Below are positions 15,175 to 24,476 of a DNA stretch of 33,547 nucleotides, piece by piece. The position numbers and the translations under genes were made by a program. How positions within the stretch are numbered: position 1 is the first letter of the stretch; each line of letters opens with the position of its first letter. A model generated the notes under the pieces. It saw only the letters and a program-made list of their open reading frames with translations. It was not told the DNA's origin and searched no databases. Origin of the DNA: Rugosibacter sp. (GTDB taxonomy: Bacteria > Pseudomonadota > Gammaproteobacteria > Burkholderiales > Rhodocyclaceae); contig WOZP01000204.1 in NCBI GenBank assembly GCA_011620215.1, positions 1 through 33,547 on the forward strand, in the 5' to 3' direction.

Positions 15175-18100
15175 TTATTTCAGCCAGCGACGCGCATTGA
15201 AAAATAAATTCATCCATGGCGAAGCCCCTGCATAGCGCGCTTCCCAGTCACGCGGATGCCATGACATCTGTGCTGCACGAACAACCCTTTCCGGGTGTGG
15301 CATCATGATCGTCACGCGGCCATCTGCCGTAGTCACCCCGGCTAAGCCATCAGGCGAGCCATTCGGATTAAACGGATAGGTAGACGCCACCGCGCCACGG
15401 TTATCAATGTACCGTAGTGCCATCCGCAACGGCGAGGAGAGCGTTTCTAGCTCGACCGCCTTGTTGCGCAGTTGTTTCACCAGCACCGACTTTTCCGACG
15501 TTTTATTATCGTCATACACGGCGCGTCCTTCGCCATGCGAAACCACCACAGGTAATTGGGAACCCGCCATGCCCGCAAGAAAAATCGAGGGCGATGGGGG
15601 GATTTCCACCATGACCAGGCGCGCCTCAAACTGCTCACTGCGGTTGCGCTGGAAAGTTGGCCAATTTTCAGCGCCGGGAATAATCGGTGCCAGATGCGCC
15701 ATCATCTGGCAGCCATTGCACACGCCCAGGGAAAAGCTGTCAGTGCGCGAAAAAAATGCTGCAAACTCATCATGCAACTGGTTATTGAACAAAATCGACT
15801 TGGCCCAGCCCTGCCCCGCGCCAAGCACATCACCATACGAGAATCCACCACACGCAACCAAGCCCTTGAAGTCGGCCAACTTGATGCGCCTCGCCTGTAA
15901 ATCCGACATATGTACGTCAATTGCCGCAAATCCTGCCCGATCAAAGGCAGCCGCCATTTCCACATGGCCATTGATGCCTTGCTCACGCAAAATCGCTATT
16001 TTCGGGCGAGCGCCGGTTGCGATAAAGGGCGACTCAAGCTCAAACGCAGCCTTCGCTGACAAACCCGGATCCTCATGATCCAGCAAGGCAGAAAACTCTT
16101 CATCCGCGCACGCCGCATCATCACGCAATTGCGCAATCTGGAAACTCACCTCGCTCCACACGCGTTGCAGTTCATGCCGTGGCGCAGAAAACACGCGCTT
16201 GGCATTACGCCAGATGCGCACTTCGTCCTGCGTATTGGTATGCCCGATAAAATGCACTACCCGACCCAGCCCCGCTTCACGCAGAACAGCCATGACAGCG
16301 GAACGATCCGCATGGCGAATCTGCAGCACAGCACCGAGCTCCTCGGTAAACAAGGCCGTCAACAACTTATCCTGCATCCGGCCAGTCAGCATATCCGGTC
16401 GGCGCTCCATGCCATCGACATCATTCATCAACGTGTCAAAACACAGCGCATCGCTGTTGAGCGAGACACCGACATGCGAAGCAAAGCTCATCTCGCAAAT
16501 GGTCGTCCACAAGCCGCCATCAGATCGATCGTGATAGGCCAGAATTTTTCCGTCACGGTTAAGCTTTTGAATTGCATTGAAAAATACCTTGAGCAAGCCA
16601 GGATCAACATCCGGTGCCACATCACCGCTGACGCCATAAACTTGCGCCAAGGCAGAGCCTCCCAGCCGGTTGCGCCCCTCGCCCAAATCAATCAGCAACA
16701 GCTCTGTTTCACCCACCTCGGCATCACGCCGCAACTCAGGCGTCAAGGTGCGACGAACATCTTCCACCGGGGCGAATGCCGTAATGATTAATGACACCGG
16801 CGAGACAACTTGCTTTAGCTCACCGGCTTTGTCCGCACTCGTTGCCTCGTCAGTCACTGTCCACTGCGTGCGCATGGATAAGGAATCCTTGCCTACCGGA
16901 ATAGCCACACCCAGCGCAGGACAAAAATCGAGTGCGACCGCCTTGACTGTATCGAACAGCACCGCATCTTCATGTCCATGACCCGCAGCCGCCATCCAGT
17001 TGGCCGACAATTTGATCCGTGAAATATCGCCCACATCGGCAGCGGCCAGATTCGTTATTGCCTCGCCAATCGCCATGCGCCCGGAGGCCGGGCCATCCAG
17101 CAAAGCCAACGGCGTGCGTTCGCCCAAGGCAAAGCACTCACCACGGCAGGTGTCATAACCCATAACGGTGACAGCCACATCAGCCACGGGCACTTGCCAA
17201 GGCCCCACCATCTGGTCGCGGGCGGTCATCCCGCCGACTGAACGATCACCAATGGTGATTAAAAAGCTTTTCGAGGCCACGCTGGGCAAGCGCAATACAC
17301 GGTGCGCAGCCTCACTCAGATCAATCGCTGCCAGATCCAGGGCGGGCATATGCACCATATGACGACTAGCCTCGCGGTGCATGCGTGGCGGTTTGCCGAG
17401 CAGCACTTCCAAGGGCATATCCACAGGACGATTATCAAAATAGGCATCCGTCACGGCCAGATGACCATCTTTGGTGGCTACACCCAGCACGGCAAACGGA
17501 CAGTGTTCACGTTCACATAGAGCGCGAAATTCATCTAGCCGCGCCGGTGCTATGGCCAACACGTAGCGCTCTTGCGCTTCGTTGCTCCAGATTTCGCGCG
17601 GGCTCATGCCTGGTGCTTCCGTTTGTACCGCGCGCAGATCAAACACGGCACCACAGCCTGCATCATGCGCCAATTCAGGCAGTGCATTGGATAAGCCCCC
17701 TGCGCCCACGTCATGGATAGCCAATACAGGATTGTCTTCACCCATTTGCCAGCATCGATCGATGACTTCCTGTGCGCGTCGCTGCATTTCCGGGTTGCCC
17801 CGTTGTACAGAAGCAAAATCAAGATCCGCCGAGTTGCTGCCGGTAGCCATGGACGACGCCGCCCCGCCACCCAGCCCGATCAACATGCCCGGGCCGCCGA
17901 GCTGAATGAGCAAAGTGCCCGCCGGAAACTGGATTTTGAACGCATCCCTATCAGCAATATTGCCCACGCCACCGGCCAGCATGATGGGCTTGTGATAGCC
18001 GCGTACCTCGTCGCCAAATTGTTGCTCGAACGTGCGGAAATACCCGGCCAGATTGGGCCTGCCGAATTCATTATTAAAGGCGGCTGCACCCAGCGGGCCT

Positions 18101-19254
18101 TCGATCATGATATCCAGTGCCGAGGCAATGCGATCCGGTTTGCCATAAACGGATTCCCATGGCTGGTTATAGCCGGGTATGCGTAAATCAGATACCGAAA
18201 AACCTGCCAGCCCCGCCTTCGGCTTTGAGCCGCGACCGGTCGCACCTTCATCACGAATTTCACCACCCGAGCCAGTGGCAGCGCCAGGAAAAGGCGAAAT
18301 GGCTGTGGGGTGATTATGCGTCTCTACCTTGACCAGAAAATGCGTCATCTCTTCGCGCCAGATATAGCTGCCATCGGTTTGCGGCATGAAACGGCGAATG
18401 GATGCCCCTTCAAGAATGGCGGCATTATCGGAATACGCCACGATTGTGCCCGCAGGATTGGCCTTGTGTGTTTCGCGAATCATGCCAAAGAGGGACAACG
18501 GTTGTACCTCGCCATCTACCGTCCATGTCGCATTGAAAATCTTGTGCCGGCAATGCTCGGAATTTGCCTGAGCAAACATCATCAGCTCAACATCGGTTGG
18601 ATTGCGGCCCAGCTTGGCAAAGCTATCCAGTAAATACTCGATTTCATCCTCGGACAAGGCCAGGCCGAGGGATGAATTGGCAGCCACTAGCGCATCCCGG
18701 CCACCGGTGAGCGTGTCAATGATCGTGAGCGGTTGTGGTGGAATCTGCTCGAACAGCGCTCGCGCTTCTTCCAGCGTCGCCAGGACGGATTCCGTCATCC
18801 GATCATGCAGACCGCGCCGTACCCCAAGGGTACTTCCTTCGGGGCGTATCTCTAGCGCCGTCCGGCTGGATACCGCTTCGCATAATTTTTCGTCCTTCGC
18901 CCCGCCAACATAAAATGCCGTGCCGCGCTCGATACGCTGCACTTGAAAAAAACCGCAGTTCCGTGCGATGTCAGTCGCCTTCGTGCTCCACGGTGAAATG
19001 GTGCCAAGGCGAGGGGTAACCAAGTGCAACTCACTCGCGACTTGTCCTTGTTCTTGCGTCACCCCGCTAATACCTAGCAGATCTTTCAAGCGTGCTGTTT
19101 CAGCAACATCCAGCGGGGACGAAAGAAGAATGAAATACCAGTGCTCTGCCGCTAAAGTGAGCTTGGGGCTAACCTTCTTTAAAGACTGCTGCAAACGGGC
19201 AAGTCGAGAAGCCGAAAAAGCGGCATTGCCGCGCAGCGCAAGGAATTCAGCCAT
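15175..19254 (-). CDS. purL: phosphoribosylformylglycinamidine synthase (large single-chain form)
   Basis: Converts FGAR to FGAM with glutamine and ATP, the fourth step of purine synthesis. At 1359 residues it is the single-chain proteobacterial type. The N-terminal PurS-like region is followed by two AIR-synthetase-like halves ([18 protein letters not shown] and later [10 protein letters not shown] regions). A C-terminal glutamine amidotransferase domain has the nucleophile Cys at about residue 1178 (GVCNGCQM) and the His/Glu pair in MMPHPERV near residue 1319. It is intact with no frameshift. The gene stands alone, with no other pur genes in the window. A copy of the dispersed 18-bp repeat lies inside it. 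Confidence 0.97.
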   Translation of the reverse strand: MAEFLALRGNAAFSASRLARLQQSLKKVSPKLTLAAEHWYFILLSSPLDVAETARLKDLLGISGVTQEQGQVASELHLVTPRLGTISPWSTKATDIARNCGFFQVQRIERGTAFYVGGAKDEKLCEAVSSRTALEIRPEGSTLGVRRGLHDRMTESVLATLEEARALFEQIPPQPLTIIDTLTGGRDALVAANSSLGLALSEDEIEYLLDSFAKLGRNPTDVELMMFAQANSEHCRHKIFNATWTVDGEVQPLSLFGMIRETHKANPAGTIVAYSDNAAILEGASIRRFMPQTDGSYIWREEMTHFLVKVETHNHPTAISPFPGAATGSGGEIRDEGATGRGSKPKAGLAGFSVSDLRIPGYNQPWESVYGKPDRIASALDIMIEGPLGAAAFNNEFGRPNLAGYFRTFEQQFGDEVRGYHKPIMLAGGVGNIADRDAFKIQFPAGTLLIQLGGPGMLIGLGGGAASSMATGSNSADLDFASVQRGNPEMQRRAQEVIDRCWQMGEDNPVLAIHDVGAGGLSNALPELAHDAGCGAVFDLRAVQTEAPGMSPREIWSNEAQERYVLAIAPARLDEFRALCEREHCPFAVLGVATKDGHLAVTDAYFDNRPVDMPLEVLLGKPPRMHREASRHMVHMPALDLAAIDLSEAAHRVLRLPSVASKSFLITIGDRSVGGMTARDQMVGPWQVPVADVAVTVMGYDTCRGECFALGERTPLALLDGPASGRMAIGEAITNLAAADVGDISRIKLSANWMAAAGHGHEDAVLFDTVKAVALDFCPALGVAIPVGKDSLSMRTQWTVTDEATSADKAGELKQVVSPVSLIITAFAPVEDVRRTLTPELRRDAEVGETELLLIDLGEGRNRLGGSALAQVYGVSGDVAPDVDPGLLKVFFNAIQKLNRDGKILAYHDRSDGGLWTTICEMSFASHVGVSLNSDALCFDTLMNDVDGMERRPDMLTGRMQDKLLTALFTEELGAVLQIRHADRSAVMAVLREAGLGRVVHFIGHTNTQDEVRIWRNAKRVFSAPRHELQRVWSEVSFQIAQLRDDAACADEEFSALLDHEDPGLSAKAAFELESPFIATGARPKIAILREQGINGHVEMAAAFDRAGFAAIDVHMSDLQARRIKLADFKGLVACGGFSYGDVLGAGQGWAKSILFNNQLHDEFAAFFSRTDSFSLGVCNGCQMMAHLAPIIPGAENWPTFQRNRSEQFEARLVMVEIPPSPSIFLAGMAGSQLPVVVSHGEGRAVYDDNKTSEKSVLVKQLRNKAVELETLSSPLRMALRYIDNRGAVASTYPFNPNGSPDGLAGVTTADGRVTIMMPHPERVVRAAQMSWHPRDWEARYAGASPWMNLFFNARRWLK
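15477..15494 (+). repeat. dispersed 18-bp repeat, copy 3
   Basis: TCACCAGCACCGACTTTT, an exact consensus match, inside purL. On the coding (minus) strand it reads as Glu-Lys-Ser-Val-Leu-Val. Confidence 0.8.
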
Positions 19255-19291
19255 GGCAGGAACAAGGTGTCAGGAAAAATCAGGGAAGCAA

Positions 19292-19297
19292 ATTATA
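19292..19297 (-). promoter_or_regulatory. possible -10 element upstream of purL
   Basis: A perfect TATAAT on the minus strand, 37 bp upstream of the purL ATG in the 120-bp MAPEG-purL gap. No good -35 box is seen at 16-18 bp, so this is only a candidate. Confidence 0.35.
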
Positions 19298-19374
19298 GCC
19301 TGCATGGCCTCTTCGCCTCCCTGTTCAATCCATCGGAAAATCTGATTTTTAGCGAATGAATCGCACGCCCAGAA

Positions 19375-19797
19375 CTACTGAGCCTGTTGTAATGCCATCA
19401 AGGCCGGGTAAACCTTCATTAACAGCGCGATACAAAGCGCAATACCGAACAAGTACGTGCCCAAAGAGCCGATAAAACGCAATTTGCTCGGCTGCGCCAT
19501 GGTAGGCGGCAAAACAATGCCGAACACGAAGATGTAGCGTGACAAGGTAACCAGGCCCATGCACCACATCATCCACGGGGCAGGGTTAAGCATGCCCAGC
19601 GTCAAAATCAGCACCGCAATCATCGGCACATATTCCGTGGTGTTGCCATGCGCACGAACCGCCTTGTATAAACGGTCAGCCGGGTCGATGTTATATCCAT
19701 ACATGGTTTTGGTTGACCCGCGCGTCATCGAAACAACGAAACCAAGACCAATCACCAGAAAACCCAATAACGCAACACATAGCACGGCAATAATCAT
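19375..19797 (-). CDS. MAPEG family membrane protein
   Basis: A 140-residue protein with about four transmembrane segments. The sequence RLYKAVRAHGNTTEYVPMIAVL (residues ~43-64) carries the MAPEG signature (Arg-x-x-x-Asn-x-x-Glu type loop), as in bacterial relatives of microsomal glutathione S-transferase. Substrate and activity are unknown. It is on the same strand as purL, 120 bp upstream of it, and has its own gap of 224 bp from comEC. Confidence 0.88.
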   Translation of the reverse strand: MIIAVLCVALLGFLVIGLGFVVSMTRGSTKTMYGYNIDPADRLYKAVRAHGNTTEYVPMIAVLILTLGMLNPAPWMMWCMGLVTLSRYIFVFGIVLPPTMAQPSKLRFIGSLGTYLFGIALCIALLMKVYPALMALQQAQ

Positions 19798-20021
19798 CTA
19801 TCTACTCCCCTTAAGTTAATTTAAAAGGCACGCCCCGCTTTAGTCCCAAGCTATCCAAAACAACTGCAGACAGTCACCAGGCATGCTGGCCGAGTGTATC
19901 CGAAATGCGTAAAAAGCTCGGGCACCACCAGCCGCATGCCAAGAATGAATGGAGATTCTTGTTTCATGTCAAGCCTGAAACTGCCTATCGAAACTGCCTA
20001 TCGATGATCTGACAAATCACG
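19798..20021. other. intergenic region between comEC and the MAPEG gene, with tandem 13-bp repeat
   Basis: No ORF or RNA gene is recognised. GAAACTGCCTATC occurs twice in direct tandem at 19977-19989 and 19990-20002, just before the comEC stop. A weak hairpin AAGAAT/ATTCTT lies near 19941-19960. The promoter of the MAPEG gene is expected here but was not identified. Confidence 0.5.
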
Positions 20022-22493
20022 TCATTCAGTTGCTGCTGTGCTTGGCATGGATTGCCAATACCGTCGCCGCGCAGCGCGCGCATGCTCGATCCGTATGCTC
20101 GTCGCCCCAAGATGCACGCTCACCGCACCGGCTACATCCGTGCGCTGCAGATGTGCGCCGCTCTGCTCATAGCGCGCCACTACGTCGGGCTTGGGATGCC
20201 CGAAGCGGTTGCGGTAGCCCACGGGAAATATCGCTTCTTTTGCACCGACGGCGGCAATGAAAGCTTCCGTCGACGAGGTGCGGCTACCATGATGTGGCAC
20301 GATCAACACCTCCGCAGCAAGACCTGATGCCTTGTTTCCCTCCACACGCTGCACCCCAGGAATACTTGCTTCGTGGCGTGTCACCAGCGCCGACTCTTGA
20401 GCAGCCTCGATATCGGAGGTAATCAGCAAACGCCGCCCATACGCATCAATTAACAGCACACATGTCACCGCGTTGCTTTTCATTGCCTCGGTTGCCACCG
20501 TGGGGGCTGCCGGATGCAGAATCAAGAAGTGCACGCCATCCCAATCCCAAGCATCCCCCGCACGACAAGGTACGGTAGCCAACTCGTGATTTGGCAATGA
20601 TTGATTCCACAACGGATGCGCAGCAGGCAACGACACCCGCAGCCGATTGACAGGAATATTTTCCAGTACCGATTGTGCCCCGCCTGCATGATCATTATCG
20701 GCGTGGCTGACAATCAGCTCATCCAGCTGCCGCACCCCCATCGCGCGCAAATACGGGACGATGATGCGGTTGCCGCTATCCGCTTCGGCCGAAAATTTCG
20801 GGCCGGTATCAAACAGCAAATCATGCGTCGCCGTTTGCACATGAATCGCCAGTCCTTGTCCGACATCCAACACCACCACGTTGGCCTCGCCTGGCAACGG
20901 CCGCTGCGGCGTGATGGTCAGCAGCGGCAAAAAAGCCAGCAAACCCAGCCAACGCGCCGGAAACCCACGCGGCAACAGCAACCAGACACCACCCCCCAAC
21001 GCCAGTAATACCGACCATGGTGGCGGCGTGGCCTGCTGCCAAGTGGACAACGGCAACGCCGCCAGCCATGCAATAAAACTCATCAATCCCGTCGTAATGA
21101 AATTCGCCAGCCACAATAACGGATCGAGAAACGGCAGCACGCCGGCCAGCGCCAACGGCGTGATGACAAAACTCACCAGCGGAATCGCCACGGCATTCGC
21201 CAAGGGCGAGACCAGCGAAAACTGCTGAAACAAGGCGAGCAGCGCAGGCAACATGCCCAGCGTTACCGCCCATTGCGCACGGCCCCATTCCGCCAGCCAG
21301 TGCGCGGTACCCAAGCGTCCGCTGGCGATATAAAACAGCAAGGCCACCGCGCCGAACGACAACCAGAAACCGGCCGCCAACACCGCCCACGGGTCGAGAA
21401 TCAACACCACCAGCAAGGCCAGCGCCAGCACGCGCGAGGCCGCCACTTCACGGTTAAGCAAACGCGCCAGTGCCACCACGCCCAGCATGTAAAGCGTGCG
21501 CTGCGCGGGCACAGCAAACCCGGCCAGCAGGCTGTAGGCCAAAGCCGCAACAAAGCCACCCAGCGCCGCTGCCTTTTGTGCGGGTAAATGCAAAGGCAAA
21601 ACAGCCGATCGCCGCCACAACCAGCCGACCAGAAAATAAAACAATCCCGCAAACATAGTCACATGCAGTCCGGAAATGCTCATCAGATGGGTGACACCTG
21701 TTTTAGCGAACTGCTGCCAGAGCATCGGAGCAATCGACTGCTGATCGCCAATGGCCAATGCAATGAGAATGCCCGCTGTATTTATTCCATTCGGCGCATT
21801 GGGCAGCACGGCTTGAAAACGTTCGCGTATGCGTTCACGCAGCATCTCGACGGCATAACCCGGTCGCCAGACGGCTGTATCCAGACGTGTTGCGCTCATT
21901 TGATATGGCGGGCGCACATAGCCGGTTGCGCGTATGCCGCGCTCGAACAGCCAGCCCTCGTAGTCAAACCCCTGCGGATTCACGTTGCCATGCGGGCGCT
22001 TCAAGCGCACCGTGAAGCGCCAGCGCTCACCCGCGTGCAGTGGCAACTCTTGAATCTCCTCTGTCTCGTCGTCCGCTCGCCCGCGATACCAGGCTAGCGA
22101 AATATGCGATGGCACACGCGCAGCGGCCTGCTCCACATCGAACTCAAAACGCACACCGCGCTCGATTATCTGCGGCAATGCCCTGACCACGCCAACAACC
22201 TGAATATCCTGTCCCTCATTCGCCGCAGGTAATTCCTCAGCCAGACGCCAGTAGCCGAATGCCGATGCCCAAAGGAAGCCCAGCGCAAACCCCGCGATCA
22301 GCAGCGCCGTCATCATCGCAAACCCGCGCGCCAAACGCCGTGTCATCAGCGCCGACTTTTTGAGCAAGACCATGCTCAATAGCACCAACAGGGCCACCCC
22401 GCCGCCTGCTGCCAACCAAGGCCAGGCAACAAGTTCCGCCTGTTGCTGCACGAGCCAGACGCCGACGGCAAAAGCCAGCACAAACACGCGCAT
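20022..22493 (-). CDS. comEC: DNA uptake channel protein ComEC/Rec2
   Basis: Inner-membrane channel that carries single-stranded DNA into the cytosol during natural transformation. The 823-residue protein shows three expected parts. First is an N-terminal membrane/DUF4131 region. Second is the competence domain with GILIALAIGDQ and THLMSISGLHVTMFAGLFYFL in the middle. Third is a C-terminal metallo-beta-lactamase-like domain with LDVGQGLAIHVQT, LFDTGP and the HxDxDH motif in VSHADNDHAGG. It appears full length. Two copies of the dispersed 18-bp repeat lie inside it. No other com or pil genes are in the window. Confidence 0.95.
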   Translation of the reverse strand: MRVFVLAFAVGVWLVQQQAELVAWPWLAAGGGVALLVLLSMVLLKKSALMTRRLARGFAMMTALLIAGFALGFLWASAFGYWRLAEELPAANEGQDIQVVGVVRALPQIIERGVRFEFDVEQAAARVPSHISLAWYRGRADDETEEIQELPLHAGERWRFTVRLKRPHGNVNPQGFDYEGWLFERGIRATGYVRPPYQMSATRLDTAVWRPGYAVEMLRERIRERFQAVLPNAPNGINTAGILIALAIGDQQSIAPMLWQQFAKTGVTHLMSISGLHVTMFAGLFYFLVGWLWRRSAVLPLHLPAQKAAALGGFVAALAYSLLAGFAVPAQRTLYMLGVVALARLLNREVAASRVLALALLVVLILDPWAVLAAGFWLSFGAVALLFYIASGRLGTAHWLAEWGRAQWAVTLGMLPALLALFQQFSLVSPLANAVAIPLVSFVITPLALAGVLPFLDPLLWLANFITTGLMSFIAWLAALPLSTWQQATPPPWSVLLALGGGVWLLLPRGFPARWLGLLAFLPLLTITPQRPLPGEANVVVLDVGQGLAIHVQTATHDLLFDTGPKFSAEADSGNRIIVPYLRAMGVRQLDELIVSHADNDHAGGAQSVLENIPVNRLRVSLPAAHPLWNQSLPNHELATVPCRAGDAWDWDGVHFLILHPAAPTVATEAMKSNAVTCVLLIDAYGRRLLITSDIEAAQESALVTRHEASIPGVQRVEGNKASGLAAEVLIVPHHGSRTSSTEAFIAAVGAKEAIFPVGYRNRFGHPKPDVVARYEQSGAHLQRTDVAGAVSVHLGATSIRIEHARAARRRYWQSMPSTAATE
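20381..20398 (+). repeat. dispersed 18-bp repeat, copy 4
   Basis: TCACCAGCGCCGACTCTT, one mismatch to consensus, inside comEC. On the coding strand it reads Glu-Ser-Ala-Leu-Val. Confidence 0.75.
22343..22360 (+). repeat. dispersed 18-bp repeat, copy 5
   Basis: TCATCAGCGCCGACTTTT, an exact consensus match, inside the 5' part of comEC. On the coding strand it reads Lys-Lys-Ser-Ala-Leu-Met. Confidence 0.8.
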
Positions 22494-22568
22494 TAAAAAA
22501 CCCGCCGCAGGTCAACACAATTCTGCATAATCATAAGCATCCACAATCCAGCCCATCGCAATCAATCC

Positions 22569-23273
22569 ATGAGCTACGTTATCACTCCCGCACCGCATTC
22601 CACCGTTTTAGTTGCCAACAGCAACGATCTGTTTCCCGTCCATCGCATTTACTGCGTGGGCCGCAACTATGCCGCACATGCACGCGAAATGGGTGGCAAC
22701 CCCGAGCGCGAGCCCCCCTTCTTTTTCTGCAAACCTGCGGATGCGGTTGTTCCGGTTCCCGCAGGTGAAACCATCGCGCTGGCCTATCCGCACGAAACCA
22801 CCAATTACCACCATGAGATCGAACTCGTCGTCGCCATTGGCAAGACCGGCAAAAACATCACCGAGCGGCGCGCCCACGACCACATCTGGGGCTATGCCGT
22901 GGGCCTCGACATGACGCGCCGCGACCTGCAAAGCGCCCTGCGCGAAAAAAACCAGCCGTGGGAACTGGCCAAGGCATTCGATGAGTCCGCACCGCTTGCC
23001 CCGCTGTATCCGGTCAGCCGCATCGGCCACCCCAAAGCCGGCAGCATCTGGCTCAAGGTGAATGGCGAACTGCGCCAGGAAGGCCGCATCGAACACATGA
23101 TCTGGTCGGTTACCGAAACCATCAGCCACTTGTCGCGTTACTTTGAACTCCAGCCGGGCGATTTGATTTTTACCGGTACACCGGCCGGCGTCGGCCCCGT
23201 CGTGGTGGGCGACGCGCTATCGGGCGGGATCGACGGGCTGGGTGAAATCGCCGTGCACAGCGTTGCGGCATAA
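22569..23273 (+). CDS. fumarylacetoacetate hydrolase family protein
   Basis: A 234-residue FAH-fold hydrolase or decarboxylase. [30 protein letters not shown] and the metal-binding [12 protein letters not shown] (His-x-Glu-x-Glu) are the family hallmarks, followed by [14 protein letters not shown] and [15 protein letters not shown]. The length and the YCVGRNY start resemble fumarylpyruvate hydrolases and YcgM-type acylpyruvases. The true substrate cannot be assigned, because no aromatic-degradation genes are adjacent. It is divergent from comEC (75 bp gap), and the DUF2062 gene follows after 8 bp. Confidence 0.92.
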   Translation: MSYVITPAPHSTVLVANSNDLFPVHRIYCVGRNYAAHAREMGGNPEREPPFFFCKPADAVVPVPAGETIALAYPHETTNYHHEIELVVAIGKTGKNITERRAHDHIWGYAVGLDMTRRDLQSALREKNQPWELAKAFDESAPLAPLYPVSRIGHPKAGSIWLKVNGELRQEGRIEHMIWSVTETISHLSRYFELQPGDLIFTGTPAGVGPVVVGDALSGGIDGLGEIAVHSVAA

Positions 23274-23281
23274 GCCACGCC

Positions 23282-23824
23282 ATGCGCCGCTCGCTGAAGC
23301 GCTTTCTGCCGGATCATGATGTCATCCGCAACAACCGCTGGTTTGCGCCGTTCGCCAACACGCTGCTGCACCCGCGTCTGTGGCATTTGAATCGCCGTTC
23401 CGCCGCCGGTGCCGTGGCCGCTGGGCTGTTTTGCGGCCTGATTCCGGGGCCATTCCAGATGCTCGGTGCGGCGATTTGCGCGGTGATTTTCCGTGTCAAT
23501 CTGCCGCTGGCGATGTTATGCACGCTGTACACCAATCCTTTCACCATCGTCCCGCTGTATATGGCAGCCTACGAAATCGGCCATGCCGTGCTCGGCGGCG
23601 CGGCAACCTTTTCCGCGCCCCCCGCGATGAATGGCGACTTGCTCGGCTGGATTCCAGCGCTCACCCATTGGGTGATCAGTCTCGGCAAACCACTGGCGCT
23701 CGGCCTCGTGCTGCTCGCCAGCCTGCTCGCCGCACTGGGCTATCTGATCATGCGTATCGGCTGGCGCTACTGGTTGATACACGCTATACGGCAGAGAGCC
23801 ACAGGCGAGAGGAAAGATCCCTGA
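23282..23824 (+). CDS. DUF2062 membrane protein
   Basis: A 180-residue protein. The segment SAAGAVAAGLFCGLIPGPFQMLGAA and NLPLAMLCTLYTNPFTIVPLY (residues ~40-100) is the DUF2062 signature; a further helix (ALGLVLLASLLAALGYLIM) follows. Function is unknown. From recollection of related genomes, DUF2062 genes are often near comEC and lolC/lolD; here the abiE island separates it from lolD. It is the last chromosomal gene before the island. Confidence 0.88.
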   Translation: MRRSLKRFLPDHDVIRNNRWFAPFANTLLHPRLWHLNRRSAAGAVAAGLFCGLIPGPFQMLGAAICAVIFRVNLPLAMLCTLYTNPFTIVPLYMAAYEIGHAVLGGAATFSAPPAMNGDLLGWIPALTHWVISLGKPLALGLVLLASLLAALGYLIMRIGWRYWLIHAIRQRATGERKDP

Positions 23825-23840
23825 CATATGATGAGACTCG

Positions 23841-23896
23841 TTGCACTCTGTGTGTATCGGCGTTGGGGCATCGCCCTAGTTCCGGTCAGAGTGCAA
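23841..23896. repeat. 56-nt inverted-repeat structure downstream of the DUF2062 gene
   Basis: TTGCACTCTG at 23841-23850 pairs perfectly with CAGAGTGCAA at 23887-23896. The spacer contains a smaller GGCG/CGCC stem. There is no U-run on either side, so it is not a standard terminator. No known RNA family was recognised. The rest of 23825-23985 shows no gene. Confidence 0.5.
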
Positions 23897-23985
23897 ATCC
23901 CAATCTACTAAAGCACCTCGCATTAACCCATTGTTTTTTACTGGCTAGTGCGTTTTCCGACAGAAAAAATGTTGTTTTCAGCAAA

Positions 23986-24235
23986 CATATGATCCTGGAA
24001 ACCTCAGTTGGAAGCGCCCGATGGTGCGTTTGGGCGGCTGGTTGGCGCGAAGCGACGACGCGGCAGGCTCATGCCTGCAAGGAGGAGCGACAAAGCCAGA
24101 CGGCCGTCCGGACGTGCCAGCGGGCGCTTAGCGGACTCACCTGATTGGTGAGGGTCGAAAAAGCGGGAAAGTTCAATATTCATCAGTGATTCAACGAAGT
24201 CGGAAGTGGTCAACTGAGGTTTCCAGGATCATATG
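23986..24235. mobile_element. MITE-like element with perfect 25-bp terminal inverted repeats
   Basis: The left end (23986-24010, CATATGATCCTGGAAACCTC...) and right end (24211-24235) are perfect 25-bp reverse complements. The outermost six bases, CATATG, are themselves palindromic and could instead be a target duplication, leaving a 238-bp element with 19-bp ends. The interior is rich in palindromes: GCAGGC-TCAT-GCCTGC, GACGGCCGTC, CGTCCGGACG, CTCACC-TGATT-GGTGAG and a long-range AAGCGCCCG/CGGGCGCTT pair. It encodes no transposase; the 69-codon frame at 24004-24213 (-) is not recognised. The parent element was not identified. Confidence 0.75.
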
Positions 24236-24414
24236 AGTCTGGTGATTTTTTGAGCCTGATTGGCCTTTCCACGAAATGAAAGAGCCGCTATACGGCCAAG
24301 CCGTTCGCGTAATCTGTTGAAATTCTGAAAGTTTGAATTCTTGTGATCGACCACCATGTCGACGACACCCCTATCAATTTGTAGGTATTTTGGGTACTTG
24401 AAGGTGACTTCCAT
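24229..24414 (-). pseudogene. short unrecognised ORF ending in the MITE-like terminal repeat
   Basis: A 61-codon frame (MEVTFKYPKYLQIDRG...) divergent from abiEi, whose stop codon TGA is supplied by the CATATGATCC end of the MITE-like element. It may be the remains of a gene truncated by that insertion, or not a gene at all. No family match is recognised. Its putative start lies next to the abiE control region. The rest of 24236-24435 holds nothing else that I can support. Confidence 0.25.
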
Positions 24415-24435
24415 AAATCGTCGCGCTAAAATATA

Positions 24436-24474
24436 TTTACATATACCCTATAATTAAATAGGGTTTACGTATAC
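24436..24474 (+). promoter_or_regulatory. abiE promoter/operator region
   Basis: A strongly AT-rich stretch just before the abiEi ATG. It contains a perfect TATAAT (24449-24454). Overlapping it is a perfect inverted repeat ACCCTAT-AATTAA-ATAGGGT (24445-24464). Outside that are two direct repeats TTTACATATAC (24436-24446) and TTTACGTATAC (24464-24474). AbiEi antitoxins of the studied type bind inverted repeats in their own promoter, so this is a good candidate operator. No strong -35 or Shine-Dalgarno was found. Confidence 0.6.
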
Positions 24475-24476
24475 AT

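Noticed and set aside
16075-16791. 238-codon plus-strand ORF
   Set aside because: Antisense shadow of the intact purL gene, with no recognisable domain and composition expected from the opposite strand.
20821-21390. 189-codon minus-strand ORF inside comEC
   Set aside because: Same strand but different frame from comEC; glycine/alanine/valine-rich shadow without family motifs.
23825-23985. Integron attC site or tRNA remnant at the left edge of the island
   Set aside because: The inverted repeat lacks recognisable attC R'/R'' core sites, and no tRNA acceptor or T-arm pattern could be assembled.
24004-24213. 69-codon minus-strand ORF within the MITE-like element as a transposase fragment
   Set aside because: No transposase motif can be seen; the frame simply spans palindromic DNA.
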